Assembly: GCF_025642975.1 (NCBI RefSeq)
Contig: NZ_JANZKJ010000004.1
Location: 62,001 to 126,000, forward strand
Source of the DNA: Pseudomonas sp. RIT-PI-S
GTDB taxonomy: Bacteria; Pseudomonadota; Gammaproteobacteria; Pseudomonadales; Pseudomonadaceae
Direction of reading: 5' to 3'
Length of the DNA stretch: 64,000 bases
Shown: one piece after another, positions 8,349 through 16,839 of the stretch
Layout of the letters: the number at the start of each line of letters is the position of its first letter
Position numbering within the stretch: position 1 is the stretch's first letter
The notes under the pieces: model-generated
The model's input: only the letters and a program-made list of their open reading frames with translations
Databases searched by the model: none
What the model was told of the DNA's origin: nothing
Position numbers and translations under genes: made by a program

Positions 8349-9419
8349 CTAAGGCTGCTTGAGCTGCCCTTTCGTTTGGTGTTGCAAGACGGTGAGGGTA
8401 GTGGGGTGCATGCCGCGCCAATCGTCAGGTGCCGCCAACCGGGCCCAGGCAGTGGCGCCACGCTTCTTTGCAAACAGGCCCTGGTCCGACAGCGCGAACC
8501 AGCTACCCTGATCTGCGGGATCGGCCGCCAGCACGGGCACCAGGCTCTGCTCGCGCGCAAAGCCGTCGCCGTCCTCCACCCACCTCTGCGCTTCGCGTCG
8601 CCATATGGATGATCCGCCACCGGCATGCGCTGCTTGCGGATTCCGGGAGGCAGCGACCCGGATGTCATCCGGATCTTCCGGATTGATCGCCAACCCATAG
8701 AGATACGGCATCGACTCCAGGCCCTGGCCGGAATAACTCCAACTGTCGCCATCATCGAAGCTTTCGGCGAAGGACCGCCCGGCCGTGAACAGGGCATCGC
8801 CAAGCGCCGCATAGAGCCTGCCCGGGGCCTTTGGATGCGTGAGTAGCACGTGTGCGTCGATCGGGCTGTCTGGGAGGCGATCGTGGAAGGTCCGCCCGCC
8901 GTCGCAGCTGCGCAACATTGCACCGGCCTCGATCGCCACATGCAACCAGCCGTTCGCCCCCTGCGCAATGCGTTGTACATGATGCGTGGCGGGCCGCGGC
9001 GGGAATGACCACTGTGCGCGGGAAGGCAGCTCGAGCGGCGACACGCAGGTAAACGTCTGACCATGATCGGTCGAGCAGTAAAGCCGGCTTGGCTCCGTGC
9101 CGACCCAAACCGCATGCCGACCGTCCGCCTCAGGTATGGAACAAACCGAGACATAGGTCGTTGCGCGCGGCTCTATGCTCCCCGGCGCAGGTGGCCCGAA
9201 GTAATCTTGCGGCGTGCCGACCGGAACCCAGGTTCTACCGAAGTCCTCGCTCCGCCATAGGCCGCGGTCATAGGTGGCGCAGTAGAGCCGCGCAGGTTGC
9301 CCGGGGTCGACGGCGACCGACAGTGGCTGGATTCCCGGGAATAGCGACACGGGGGCGCCACCGGTCTCGGAGTCGTACCCGAACAGGCCGTGCTTGAGCC
9401 CGATCAGCAGTCTTGTCAT
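8349..9419 (-). CDS. BNR/Asp-box beta-propeller protein (sialidase-like fold)
   Basis: This cytoplasmic-looking protein of 356 residues has at least four Asp-box repeats: SEDFGRTW, STDHGQTF, SCDGGRTF and SFDDGDSW. These place it in the BNR/VPS10-like beta-propeller superfamily. It lacks a signal peptide and the sialidase arginine triad is not evident, so enzymatic activity is not implied. The chosen ATG at 9419 gives the N-terminus MTRLLIGLKHGLFGY. An in-frame extension to 9491 has no support. Homologues are often annotated as exo-alpha-sialidase or photosystem-assembly-like proteins; the role is unknown. It stands alone between convergent and divergent neighbours. Confidence 0.7.
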   Translation of the reverse strand: MTRLLIGLKHGLFGYDSETGGAPVSLFPGIQPLSVAVDPGQPARLYCATYDRGLWRSEDFGRTWVPVGTPQDYFGPPAPGSIEPRATTYVSVCSIPEADGRHAVWVGTEPSRLYCSTDHGQTFTCVSPLELPSRAQWSFPPRPATHHVQRIAQGANGWLHVAIEAGAMLRSCDGGRTFHDRLPDSPIDAHVLLTHPKAPGRLYAALGDALFTAGRSFAESFDDGDSWSYSGQGLESMPYLYGLAINPEDPDDIRVAASRNPQAAHAGGGSSIWRREAQRWVEDGDGFAREQSLVPVLAADPADQGSWFALSDQGLFAKKRGATAWARLAAPDDWRGMHPTTLTVLQHQTKGQLKQP

Positions 9420-9491
9420 CTCGCTTCGCCTCGCTGGGTGCTGCGCTGCACGCACAGAAGTCCAATGGTGCTCAGCGCCGCGCGCATGCAC

Positions 9492-9711
9492 CTTAGTGCA
9501 TGCATCCTAGATCACTGACGCTGGCGGGTGATGCCAGCGACGTGCAACGTGCAAACCTTGAAACCCTCTGCTTCAGGTACGGCCCTTTCGACCTGGCGCT
9601 GACACGCGCCGCCGCTCACCGGGATGCGCTGCCGGAAAACGATCGCGAAGCGTATCGCGGCGTTAGACGCGATGATCGAACAACGCAGTGTGATTATCGA
9701 CCAGGCCTGAA
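9492..9711. other. Intergenic stretch with a possible gene remnant
   Basis: No intact gene is seen in these 220 bases. The last 45 bases read DAMIEQRSVIIDQA then a stop on the plus strand. An upstream segment in another frame (LPENDREAYRGV) would join it after a one-base shift. This may be the tail of a decayed gene, but no start, ribosome site or family is recognisable. Confidence 0.2.
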
Positions 9712-10344
9712 CTAATCCAGCCCCAGCCCAGCCAGCCGCGCTTCCAGAGCAGCCACCCGGGCTTCCAGGGCTTCGATCCGGCTATCAGCCGCGCTTTCGA
9801 TGGATTCAGCGGGGCCGTTGGCGGCGGGTATCTGCGCAAGGTCCGCCCAGCCATGTGTGTAACGTACTTCCCGCTGCCCGGCCTGGCGCGGCAGTTGATG
9901 CGCGTAACCCCGGGCGATCAGCCGCTCGAGCTGATGACGCACTTGTTCGGCGTCATCGAATGCATGCAGGCGGCTGCTGCGGGTCAGCAAATCGCCGATG
10001 GTCTGGGCGCCGCGCAGAAACAGCAAGCCGATGAGCGCCACCTGTGCCGGGACCAATTCCAGGGCTTTATCCAGCCGATGCTCCCAGCGGTCGGCGCGGT
10101 TACCCATGACCAGCCGCGTCAGCCCTGCGCCTTCTAGCGACCTCAAGCGTTGGCCCACTTCGCCTGGCGAGAGCTGCATCAGTGGATCGCGGCTGGTTTT
10201 CTGGTTACACGCCAGCACCAGTGCGTTGAGGGTTAGTGGGTAGGTTTCCGGGTTGCTCGCCTGCTTTTCCACCAGGCAGCCGAGGATGCGCACATCCGCA
10301 GCGTTCAATTCCGGCAGTTGCGGCTCGGGGTGTTCTTCAGTCAT
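9712..10344 (-). CDS. yceH: YceH-family protein (DUF480)
   Basis: This 210-residue protein matches the YceH family: [47 protein letters not shown] and [16 protein letters not shown] are signature segments. The fold is a pair of winged-helix domains of unknown function. The C-terminus adds an Ala/Leu/Glu/Arg coiled coil ([18 protein letters not shown]). The start is ambiguous between ATG at 10344 and GTG at 10347 directly before it; AGGAA lies upstream of both. It is monocistronic. Confidence 0.92.
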   Translation of the reverse strand: MTEEHPEPQLPELNAADVRILGCLVEKQASNPETYPLTLNALVLACNQKTSRDPLMQLSPGEVGQRLRSLEGAGLTRLVMGNRADRWEHRLDKALELVPAQVALIGLLFLRGAQTIGDLLTRSSRLHAFDDAEQVRHQLERLIARGYAHQLPRQAGQREVRYTHGWADLAQIPAANGPAESIESAADSRIEALEARVAALEARLAGLGLD

Positions 10345-10413
10345 CACGCAGTTCCTGTTCGGGCCGGGTTCATAGAGTAGGGTCTTGCCTACGGTTGCGG
10401 TAGGGGGAGGCGA

Positions 10414-11313
10414 CTATTGCTGGAAAAGGCCCAGCCGCGCGCCTTCAGCGACGGCCAGGATGCCCGGATGATTCACCCGGCGTTCCACGGAAATGGCATA
10501 GAAAGCCTCGGCAACCGCATCGGTTTCACCCAACAGGTGAAGATCGCCCTGGCGCAGCAGGTCATCGGCGATAACCCGCGGGGCCACGAAAACCCCGCTC
10601 CCCGCCAAGCCAAAGGCTTGCATCAGGGCGCTGTCGTCGAACTCGCCGACCACCCGGTAATTGACCTGGCAATCCTCCAGCCACCGCAGCAGACGACCAC
10701 GCACCACGCTTTGCGATCCGGGAATCAATAGCGGGGCATTCTCCAGGCAGGCGGGGAAGGGGCCGGTGCAAGCCTTGGCCAGGCGTTGGGTGGCAAAAAA
10801 ACCGATGCCACATTCCCCTAGCTTGAGCGTACGGCTTTTGATGTCCAACTGCGGCGGCACAGGGCTGTCGGAAATCACCAGGTCAAGCCGCTGGATCGCC
10901 AGGTCCGCCAGAAGCCGCTCGAGCTTGTCCTCCCGGCAGGTCAGGCGTAGCGGCAAGGCATCGGGCGCCATGGTCGGGGCCAATAGCCGATAAACGATGG
11001 ATTTAGGCACCACATCGGCAACCCCTACTCGAAACATCAACGGCTGCTGGCCGGGTTGCGCGCGAATCATCGCTTCCAAGGCGGCCCCGGCTTCGAACAT
11101 CGGCTCGGCGTAGGTCAGCACTCGCCGGCCGTCTTCGGTCAACTCCAGGTGCCGGCCAACTTTCTGAAACAAACGCAGACCCAGGCTACCCTCGAGCAGT
11201 GACAATTGCCCGCTGATCGTCGGTGCCGTCAGGTTCAGTTGCTCACAGGCGCGGGTGATGCTTCCGGTGCGGGCAACCATCCAGAAATAGTGCAACTGAC
11301 GGTAATTGAGCAT
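10414..11313 (-). CDS. nhaR: LysR-family regulator, NhaR-like
   Basis: This 299-residue protein has an N-terminal winged helix (NYRQLHYFWMVARTGSITRA, about residues 3-60) and a periplasmic-binding-protein-like effector domain. The opening sequence and the C-terminal FYAISVERRVNHPGI segment fit the NhaR subgroup, which in E. coli activates the Na+/H+ antiporter gene nhaA. No nhaA is adjacent. Instead the gene diverges from a TerC-family membrane protein gene, the likely local target. The 109-base gap contains a perfect TTCGTT-ATT-AACGAA palindrome suitable as its binding site. Confidence 0.85.
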   Translation of the reverse strand: MLNYRQLHYFWMVARTGSITRACEQLNLTAPTISGQLSLLEGSLGLRLFQKVGRHLELTEDGRRVLTYAEPMFEAGAALEAMIRAQPGQQPLMFRVGVADVVPKSIVYRLLAPTMAPDALPLRLTCREDKLERLLADLAIQRLDLVISDSPVPPQLDIKSRTLKLGECGIGFFATQRLAKACTGPFPACLENAPLLIPGSQSVVRGRLLRWLEDCQVNYRVVGEFDDSALMQAFGLAGSGVFVAPRVIADDLLRQGDLHLLGETDAVAEAFYAISVERRVNHPGILAVAEGARLGLFQQ

Positions 11314-11318
11314 GAGCC

Positions 11319-11400
11319 TATACTTCGTTATTAACGAACAATTGAAGTTAGAAATACGAATTTTCCGGAAGTATAGGCCGAACTAGAATGAGCGTCATTC
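11319..11400. promoter_or_regulatory. Nested inverted repeats in the nhaR/terC divergent promoter region
   Basis: Three elements are visible. TTCGTT-ATT-AACGAA (11324-11338) is a 6-bp perfect palindrome of the T-N11-A LysR type. TATACTTC (11319-11326) and GAAGTATA (11368-11375) form an outer 8-bp inverted repeat. GAATGA-GCG-TCATTC (11386-11400) lies just upstream of the terC ribosome site and overlaps a TAGAAT -10-like hexamer at 11384. Assignment to the divergent LysR regulator is inference. Confidence 0.5.
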
Positions 11401-11422
11401 ATCCCCGGCCTGGAGTCGCGTT

Positions 11423-12169
11423 ATGGAATACCTGATGGACCTGTTGGCAAGCCCGGCCGCCTGGGCGGCGCTGGCTACGCTGATCGTGATGGAAGTGGTG
11501 TTGGGCATCGACAACCTGATTTTCATTTCCATCCTTACCAACAAGCTGCCCGAGGCGCACCGCACCAAGGCGCGGCGCCTAGGGATCGGCATGGCACTGG
11601 TGCTGCGCCTGGGGCTGCTGAGCACCGTTGCCTTCATCGTCACCCTCACCACGCCGGTGATCGAGATAGCAGGGCATGGGCTGTCCTGGAAGGACATGAT
11701 CCTGATCGCAGGTGGCCTGTTCCTGCTCTGGAAGGCCACCACCGAGATCCACCATAGTGTGGACCCCGAGGCGCAGGCAGACGCCAGCGCCAGCGCAAAG
11801 GTTGGGATAGGCTTCGCTGCCGCGATCGGGCAGATTCTAATGCTGGACTTGGTATTTTCCGTCGACAGCATCATTACGGCGGTGGGCATGACCCAGCACC
11901 TGCCTATCATGGTCGTGGCAGTCGTGGTGGCCGTTCTGGTGATGCTGCTGGCTTCCGAGCCCCTGGCCCGGTTTATAAATCACAACCCGACCGTGGTCAT
12001 GCTGGCGCTGGGCTTTTTGATCATGATCGGCATGATCCTGATCGCCGAGGGCTTCGGCGCGCATGTGCCCAAGGGTTACGTTTATACCGCCATGGCCTTT
12101 GCCGCCGGGGTCGAGTGCCTCAACCTGTGGGCCCGCCGGGCCCGTCGCAGGGCCAGCAGCGCGAACTGA
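11423..12169 (+). CDS. TerC-family integral membrane protein
   Basis: This 248-residue protein has seven predicted membrane helices and the two acidic TerC signatures, [13 protein letters not shown] (near residue 28) and [15 protein letters not shown] (near residue 138). These carry the conserved membrane aspartates thought to bind or move metal cations. It lacks the CBS/CorC domain of longer YoaE-type members. TerC relatives include manganese exporters that help metalate exported proteins, so Mn2+ or Ca2+ handling is plausible, but the ion is not shown here. GGAG precedes the ATG. The divergent NhaR-like gene probably regulates it. Confidence 0.88.
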   Translation: MEYLMDLLASPAAWAALATLIVMEVVLGIDNLIFISILTNKLPEAHRTKARRLGIGMALVLRLGLLSTVAFIVTLTTPVIEIAGHGLSWKDMILIAGGLFLLWKATTEIHHSVDPEAQADASASAKVGIGFAAAIGQILMLDLVFSVDSIITAVGMTQHLPIMVVAVVVAVLVMLLASEPLARFINHNPTVVMLALGFLIMIGMILIAEGFGAHVPKGYVYTAMAFAAGVECLNLWARRARRRASSAN

Positions 12170-12180
12170 ACAGGCGCTGC

Positions 12181-12363
12181 CTAGTGAGCGCTCGCGAGAC
12201 GGTGCCGCCCTGCTGCCCGGTTAGGCTGGGCAGCCTTGGCCCGTGATTTGGGCGCGGCGGTGGAGTGGTGACGGCGAGCAATCCGCAGCACTCCCCAGAG
12301 CATGGCGGCTGCCACCAGCAACCAAGCCGTTATCATCATGAGTATCGCCACTGTCAGGCTCAT
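12181..12363 (-). CDS. Small single-pass membrane protein (60 aa)
   Basis: A very strong ribosome site (AAGGAGG, seven bases before the ATG) precedes this 60-residue frame. Residues 3-27 form one hydrophobic helix (LTVAILMMITAWLLVAAAML). The remaining 33 residues are strongly basic with many Arg, Lys and His, which would place the tail in the cytoplasm. It converges with the terC homologue and diverges from the C39-like lipoprotein gene. I do not recognise a family. The ribosome site and the sharp two-part composition support a real gene. Confidence 0.65.
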   Translation of the reverse strand: MSLTVAILMMITAWLLVAAAMLWGVLRIARRHHSTAAPKSRAKAAQPNRAAGRHRLASAH

Positions 12364-12583
12364 CAGCGTACCTCCTTCTGGCTTAACAAACGCAGGCGTT
12401 TGTTATAGGAGCAGTCTAGTGGCCACTATGTTTCCGGGGTGTGACGAGCGGTTGCCACCGGGCAGTAGCGCAGCGCATTGCAGACCATTCGAACAGGCTT
12501 CGCCTGGCCTGTACCTCAAGCGTGGGTCCACCTATGATGCGGGCTGGCCGGAAACGGGTTTCCGGTATGGGTTCGAGGACGTC

Positions 12584-13264
12584 ATGCCGTCAGATATTTT
12601 AAACCGCTCGTTCAAACGTGGTGCCTTGGCGTTGGCTTTGGCGACTTTGCTGTCGAGTTGCGCGGACCTACCGGCGCCGCGCATTGGCCAGTTGCCGGAC
12701 CGTGTAGAGCTGACCGCGGTGCCGTTTTATCGCGGGGATGACGATCAGGGCGCGCCGACCGCCTTGGCTGCATTGCTTCGCGAGCGAGGTGTGAGCGTCA
12801 CGCCCGGCCTGGTCGCACCCTATTTGAAGCTGCCCGCCAAGCCTCCTGCCTTGGACCGGAGCATGGAACAGGCGGCGCGCGCCTACGGGATGGTCGTGTA
12901 TTCCCTCGATGATCAATTCCAGGCACTGCTCGCCCAGGTGGCCGCCGGTAACCCCGTGCTATTGCGGTATCGCGGCGGAGCGGCGTTCTGGGGCACGGAC
13001 CGCTATGCGCTGCTGGTCGGCTACGATCGTTTCAAGAGCCATGTGCTGCTGCGCTCTGGGGAAGAGCGCCGGCAACTCATGACTTTCTCAGACTTCGTTT
13101 CGGCGTGGCAGGCAGCGGGGAATTGGGCCGTACTGGTGCAAGGGCCAACGCAATTGCCGGCAGATGTCGATCCGGCTCGCTGGCGAGAGGCCGCCGCCCG
13201 GCTAGGCCAGGCGGGGCAAGAGCAGGCAGCGGCGAAAGCGCTCAATGCCCTGGGCGGGCGCTGA
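12584..13264 (+). CDS. C39-peptidase-like lipoprotein lacking the catalytic cysteine
   Basis: This 226-residue protein has a lipoprotein signal (lipobox LSSC, Cys about 25) followed by a papain-like C39-type domain. At the position of the usual Cys-Gly-Pro active-site motif it reads DDQGAPTALAALLRERG, so the nucleophilic Cys is missing. The downstream segments VLLRYRGG, RYALLVGYDRFKSHVLLRSG and WAVLVQGP keep the fold signature. It is likely a non-catalytic, membrane-anchored pseudo-peptidase. The ATG at 12584 follows CGAGGAC. The longer open frame beginning at 12302 overlaps the antisense small gene and is not credible. Confidence 0.75.
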   Translation: MPSDILNRSFKRGALALALATLLSSCADLPAPRIGQLPDRVELTAVPFYRGDDDQGAPTALAALLRERGVSVTPGLVAPYLKLPAKPPALDRSMEQAARAYGMVVYSLDDQFQALLAQVAAGNPVLLRYRGGAAFWGTDRYALLVGYDRFKSHVLLRSGEERRQLMTFSDFVSAWQAAGNWAVLVQGPTQLPADVDPARWREAAARLGQAGQEQAAAKALNALGGR

Positions 13265-13266
13265 GG

Positions 13267-14550
13267 TCAGACGCCCAGCTTGTCGCGAAGGCTGTAGTAC
13301 CAGGCGCCCAACGCCGACAACGGCACTCGCAGCGCGTGGCCACCAGGGAAGGGATAGTGCGGCAGCGCGGCGAAGGCATCGAAGCGCTCGGCCTGGCCAC
13401 GCAGGGCCTCGGCCAGCACCTTGCCCGCCAAGTGGGTATAGGTCACGCCGTGCCCACTGCACCCTTGGGAATAATAGATACTGTCGCCGATACGGCCGAC
13501 CTGGGGCAGGCGCGACAGCGTCAGCAGGAAGTTGCCGGTCCAGGCGAAGTCGATCTTCACATTCTTGAGCTGGGGAAACGCCTTGAGCATTTTCGGCCGG
13601 ATGATCGCCTCGATGTTGGCCGGATCCCGCGCGCCGTAGACTACGCCGCCGCCGAAGATCAGCCGTTTGTCCGAGGTCAGGCGGTAGTAATCGAGCAGGT
13701 AGTTGCAGTCTTCTACGCAGTAGTCCTGTGGCAACAGGCTGTGCGCCAGCTCATCGCTCAGCGGCTCGGTAGTGACGACCTGGGTGCCGCAGGGCATGGA
13801 TTTGGCGCTTAGTTCCGGAACCAGGTTGCCAAGGTAGGCGTTGCCGGCGACGATCACGAACTTGGCCTTCACCTGCCCTTGAGGCGTATGCACCACAGGG
13901 TTAGGGCCGCGATCGATCCGCGTGGCCGGGGTTTGTTCGAAGATTCGCCCGCCGAGGGACTCGACCGCAGCGGCCTCGCCCAGCGCCAGGTTCAACGGGT
14001 GGATGTGCCCGCCGCTCATATCCAGCATCCCGCCCAGGTATTGGTCGCAGGCGACGACCTCACGGATGCGGCGTTGGTCCATCAGCTCCAGCTGAGTATG
14101 GCCGTAGCGCTCCCAGAGGCGCTTCTGCGCTTCGAGGTGGCCCATCTGCTTGCTGGTGATGGCCGCGAATACACCGCCATCCTTCAGGTCGCAGTCGATG
14201 TTGTAACGGGCAACGCGCTCACGGATGATCCGCCCGCCTTCGAACGCCATCGCACCTAGCAACTCGGCCTGACGTTGGCCGACGGTGCGTTCGATGACGT
14301 CGATGTCGCGGCTATAGCTGTTGACGATCTGGCCGCCATTACGGCCCGAAGCGCCGAAACCTACTTTGGCGGCTTCAACGATGACTACGCTAAAGCCCTG
14401 CTCGAGCAGGTGCAATGCGCTAGACAACCCGGTGTAACCGGCGCCAACCACGCACACGTCGGCTTCGATGGTTTCCTGCAGGGCAGGGCGCGCGGGGGCG
14501 GCATTAGCCGACGCGGCGTAGTAGGAGGGCGGGTAAGCGGTGTTCGCCAT
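13267..14550 (-). CDS. puuB: Gamma-glutamylputrescine oxidase-type FAD oxidoreductase
   Basis: This 427-residue DAO-family flavoprotein has an N-terminal dinucleotide-binding motif VVGAGYTGLSSALHLLE (about 34-50), SGRNGGQIVNSYSRD near residue 68, and the C-terminal FAD-contacting GCSGHGVTYTHLAGK. Length and sequence fit the Pseudomonas PuuB group, which oxidises gamma-glutamylputrescine in putrescine catabolism. No other puu gene is adjacent. Related family members oxidise other glutamylated amines, so substrate is inferred. It is transcribed away from the tRNA-Val gene. Confidence 0.82.
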   Translation of the reverse strand: MANTAYPPSYYAASANAAPARPALQETIEADVCVVGAGYTGLSSALHLLEQGFSVVIVEAAKVGFGASGRNGGQIVNSYSRDIDVIERTVGQRQAELLGAMAFEGGRIIRERVARYNIDCDLKDGGVFAAITSKQMGHLEAQKRLWERYGHTQLELMDQRRIREVVACDQYLGGMLDMSGGHIHPLNLALGEAAAVESLGGRIFEQTPATRIDRGPNPVVHTPQGQVKAKFVIVAGNAYLGNLVPELSAKSMPCGTQVVTTEPLSDELAHSLLPQDYCVEDCNYLLDYYRLTSDKRLIFGGGVVYGARDPANIEAIIRPKMLKAFPQLKNVKIDFAWTGNFLLTLSRLPQVGRIGDSIYYSQGCSGHGVTYTHLAGKVLAEALRGQAERFDAFAALPHYPFPGGHALRVPLSALGAWYYSLRDKLGV

Positions 14551-14694
14551 TTCAGCAACCTTTTGTTTAATATTCTTGACGACGGCCGAATCCTACCCCA
14601 ATTTTTTAATCACCGCTAGCGGGCCGAGATGGAACCAGACCGGCAGCCTGCTGCAATTTACCTTCATTATTTCAGCAGCTTACGTAAAAACGCA

Positions 14695-14722
14695 TTGACA
14701 GGCTCGCAAGCAGGGGTAGAAT
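14695..14722 (+). promoter_or_regulatory. Sigma-70 promoter of tRNA-Val
   Basis: TTGACA (14695-14700) and TAGAAT (14717-14722) are separated by 16 bases and end 13 bases before the mature tRNA 5' end. This is a near-consensus housekeeping promoter. Confidence 0.75.
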
Positions 14723-14735
14723 GCGCACCCACAGC

Positions 14736-14812
14736 AGGCACATAGCTCAGTTGGTTAGAGCACCACCTTGACATGGTGGGGGTCGTTGGTTCGAGTCCAA
14801 TTGTGCCTACCA
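14736..14812 (+). tRNA. tRNA-Val (anticodon GAC)
   Basis: This is a 77-base cloverleaf with acceptor arms AGGCACA and TGTGCCT, anticodon stem CCACC/GGTGG around loop TTGACAT (anticodon GAC), T-arm GGTTCGAGTCC and encoded CCA. It reads GUC and GUU codons. A strong promoter lies upstream and a factor-independent terminator 20 bases downstream, so it is a single-gene transcript. Confidence 0.97.
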
Positions 14813-14831
14813 GCTTCGTCGCAAGGCGCAC

Positions 14832-14863
14832 AAAAAGGGCGATCCGCAAGGGTCGCCCTTTTT
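14832..14863. terminator. Terminator of tRNA-Val
   Basis: The stem GGGCGATCC/GGGTCGCCC closes a GCAA tetraloop and is flanked by A5 and T5. It is a strong intrinsic terminator that works in both orientations and also insulates the converging DUF6388 gene. Confidence 0.9.
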
Positions 14864-14914
14864 GCTGTGCGATACTGGAGCAGCCCGGCGAGAAGCGCGC
14901 GAGCCCGCCGCCAG

Positions 14915-15205
14915 TCACAGCCCATTGAGCTCGCGATAGTCGTCCCAGCTCATGCCCAGTGCCTCGGCGACTTCCCGGTGCACTTCCTCGCGCATGGCGG
15001 CAAGGGCCTCGGGGCTCTCGGCAGTCAGCTCCAGGACGTATTCCCACGGTTCCAGCCCCGCGTTCTGGGCGGCATCCTCGAAAGCCCACTGCACTTGCTG
15101 CTGTTGTTCGCGTGCGTCGAGGTCGCGGATTTCCTCGGCGAGCTCAGGGTTCAAGGCCAGGAAGCGGTCGTAGGCCAACTGCTGGCGGGCGTCTGTAGGA
15201 AGCAT
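14915..15205 (-). CDS. DUF6388-type small acidic protein
   Basis: This 96-residue acidic protein has no signal peptide. It resembles the DUF6388 family of pseudomonads, with a helical N-terminus (DARQQLAYDRFLALNPELAEEI) and a C-terminal ALGMSWDDYRELNGL motif. The ATG at 15205 is preceded only by a weak GAGA. The much longer open frame upstream of it overlaps the divergent lipoprotein gene and is not credible. The function of the family is unknown. Confidence 0.7.
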   Translation of the reverse strand: MLPTDARQQLAYDRFLALNPELAEEIRDLDAREQQQQVQWAFEDAAQNAGLEPWEYVLELTAESPEALAAMREEVHREVAEALGMSWDDYRELNGL

Positions 15206-15318
15206 GGATGTCTCGGTCAGAACGTTATCGGAGCGACATGATGCCACAGCGTGCCGCGCAAGCCGACAGCCGGGCGAGGGTGGTAGAATGCGCGCCATCG
15301 AACGATGGAGGTGGGCGC

Positions 15319-15876
15319 GTGCGCAAACTGATAGGTGTGGCGGTGGTGTTGGCCTTGGCTGGCTGTGGTAGTGCGGTGGAAGAAGGGCACAAGGCAGTGG
15401 CAGCTCAACTGGAAAACCCCGGCTCGGCAAAATTCACCAACGTGCGCACCACTCCTCAGGGCAATGTGTGCGGGCAGGTAAAGGGCAAGGACGCCAGCGG
15501 CAACTATGGCAGCTTCCAGAGCTATGCGGCCATCAAGACCGACAGTGGCTATCAGGCCGTGCTGGATCGGGACGGCACCAACATAGTGGTACGTGCAGCT
15601 TGCGGCGCCCCGGTGGCCGAGACGCCTGAGGTTGCGCCGGGCGACGCCGCGAACGGGTGGGATGTGCGCATTGCCGACAACAACCGCGGCGCATTGAGCG
15701 ACATGACCTCGCGGCTGGTGGAGCATGGCTTCATGGCGAGCGTGGTTAGCCAGAATGGCCAGCCGCGGATATTCCTCGGCCCCTTCACCAGCCGTGCTGA
15801 GGCCGACTCCACGCGAGACCGGCTGATGGCGACCCAGGGCATCGAGTCGGTGGTGGAGCCCCATCCGGCACCCTGA
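15319..15876 (+). CDS. SPOR-domain lipoprotein
   Basis: The GTG start at 15319 follows a strong GGAGG and gives a 185-residue protein with a lipoprotein signal (lipobox LAGC, Cys about 16). A central domain carries ENPGSAKFTNVR and two cysteines. The C-terminal 75 residues form a SPOR-like repeat (WDVRIADNNRGALSDMTSRL ... IFLGPFTSRAEADSTRDRL). SPOR domains bind denuded septal peptidoglycan, so septal or envelope association is likely but inferred. It converges with the nuclease gene, with one base between the stops. Confidence 0.82.
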   Translation: MRKLIGVAVVLALAGCGSAVEEGHKAVAAQLENPGSAKFTNVRTTPQGNVCGQVKGKDASGNYGSFQSYAAIKTDSGYQAVLDRDGTNIVVRAACGAPVAETPEVAPGDAANGWDVRIADNNRGALSDMTSRLVEHGFMASVVSQNGQPRIFLGPFTSRAEADSTRDRLMATQGIESVVEPHPAP

Positions 15877-15877
15877 T

Positions 15878-16579
15878 TCAGCCGCACGCCTTGAGGTTGA
15901 CCGGGCCGACGAACTCGTTGCCATGGCCCATCACGCAGGCCACCCGCTGGTTGCGCTGGCGCTCCCAGGCCTGCACCGGATAGGTCTTGTTCCAGGCTTG
16001 ATAAAGCTGGATGTCTTGGCGTGAAAGTTTAAGGTTGTAGCGCTTGCTCATATAGAAGTACGTACGAGCGATCATCCCGCGGATAGTGGGGCGCGGCATG
16101 ACCTTACGCGCCTTGAAGTCCACTTGGGTCAGGCAGCTGCCGTACTGCCCGGGCTGTTCGGGCAGCCAACCGAAGCTGAAGTTATTTCGATCGCCGTTGA
16201 CCTCGCCGATGCTCGGCACCAAGTTGTGCAAGTCGGCTTCAGCTTGTTGATAGAGCTTGTCGTTACGGGTGCAGTTCTTCCGGCCGCCATCCTGCCAACA
16301 GCGCAATTGATGGCCGATCTGCCAGGCAGGCACGATATGCTCCCATTCGATGCGGGAGGCGCGTACGAGGTTTTTCCTCGGTACGTAGCCGCAGCCTTTG
16401 AGGTCCACCTTGTTACCGGTGTATTTGCAGCCGCAATAAAACTCGGTCGATTGCGGTGCATAAAGGCGCCAGCCGATCTTCTTTGCCTCCGAGAACGTGC
16501 GCGGTGCCTCGGCTTGAACGGGTAGGGCCAACATCAGGCACAGGCCAGCGAGGCCTGCCAGTAAACGCCGCTCAATCAT
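15878..16579 (-). CDS. endA: Periplasmic endonuclease I
   Basis: This 233-residue protein with a signal peptide (about 1-22, ending VQA-E) belongs to the endonuclease I family, a non-specific beta-beta-alpha-metal DNase of the periplasm or medium. It shows the EWEHIVPAWQIGHQLRCW catalytic segment with the general-base His, the NRN..DLHNLVP and NGDRNNF motifs, and eight cysteines for the family disulfides. Its ATG lies inside the 3' end of the DUF1654 gene (8-base overlap), so it is translationally coupled to that gene and should share its SOS-box promoter. Confidence 0.93.
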   Translation of the reverse strand: MIERRLLAGLAGLCLMLALPVQAEAPRTFSEAKKIGWRLYAPQSTEFYCGCKYTGNKVDLKGCGYVPRKNLVRASRIEWEHIVPAWQIGHQLRCWQDGGRKNCTRNDKLYQQAEADLHNLVPSIGEVNGDRNNFSFGWLPEQPGQYGSCLTQVDFKARKVMPRPTIRGMIARTYFYMSKRYNLKLSRQDIQLYQAWNKTYPVQAWERQRNQRVACVMGHGNEFVGPVNLKACG

Positions 16580-16820
16580 CGCTCTGCACCACCCAGAACA
16601 GCTGGATACCGCCATCGTCGCGCCAGGCCAGCGTCACGTTGTCGTTTTCGGCGATTTCATCCAGCAGCCGCTGGAAGTCCTCCGATGTTTCCTGAGGCTG
16701 GCGGAACAACAGTGCAGAGCGCGAGCGCTGAGCGGCTGGGGCGTTAATGATTTTTTGAACGCGCTGGGCAAGTTGTTCGTAAGCCGTTGCTGGTAAAGCA
16801 GAAGCTGCAGGGGAGGGCAC
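16572..16820 (-). CDS. DUF1654 protein, probable SOS-regulated gene
   Basis: This 82-residue protein has the DUF1654 signature (YEQLAQRVQKIINAP, RSALLFRQ, LLDEIAENDNVTLAW), a small family of unknown function found mainly in pseudomonads. I prefer the GTG at 16820, which has AGGA eight bases upstream; an in-frame ATG at 16880 lies beyond the promoter palindrome. A perfect CTG-N10-CAG LexA-type box is centred about 27 bases upstream of the GTG. It is the first gene of a two-gene operon with endA, which suggests a DNA-damage-linked nuclease function. Confidence 0.8.
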   Translation of the reverse strand: MPSPAASALPATAYEQLAQRVQKIINAPAAQRSRSALLFRQPQETSEDFQRLLDEIAENDNVTLAWRDDGGIQLFWVVQSDD

Positions 16821-16839
16821 TGGGCATTTCCTTTTGTTG

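Noticed and set aside
11376..11422. A second yybP-ykoY riboswitch before the TerC-family gene
   Set aside because: The leader is only about 45 bases long and lacks both conserved loops; only a short GAATGA/TCATTC hairpin is present.
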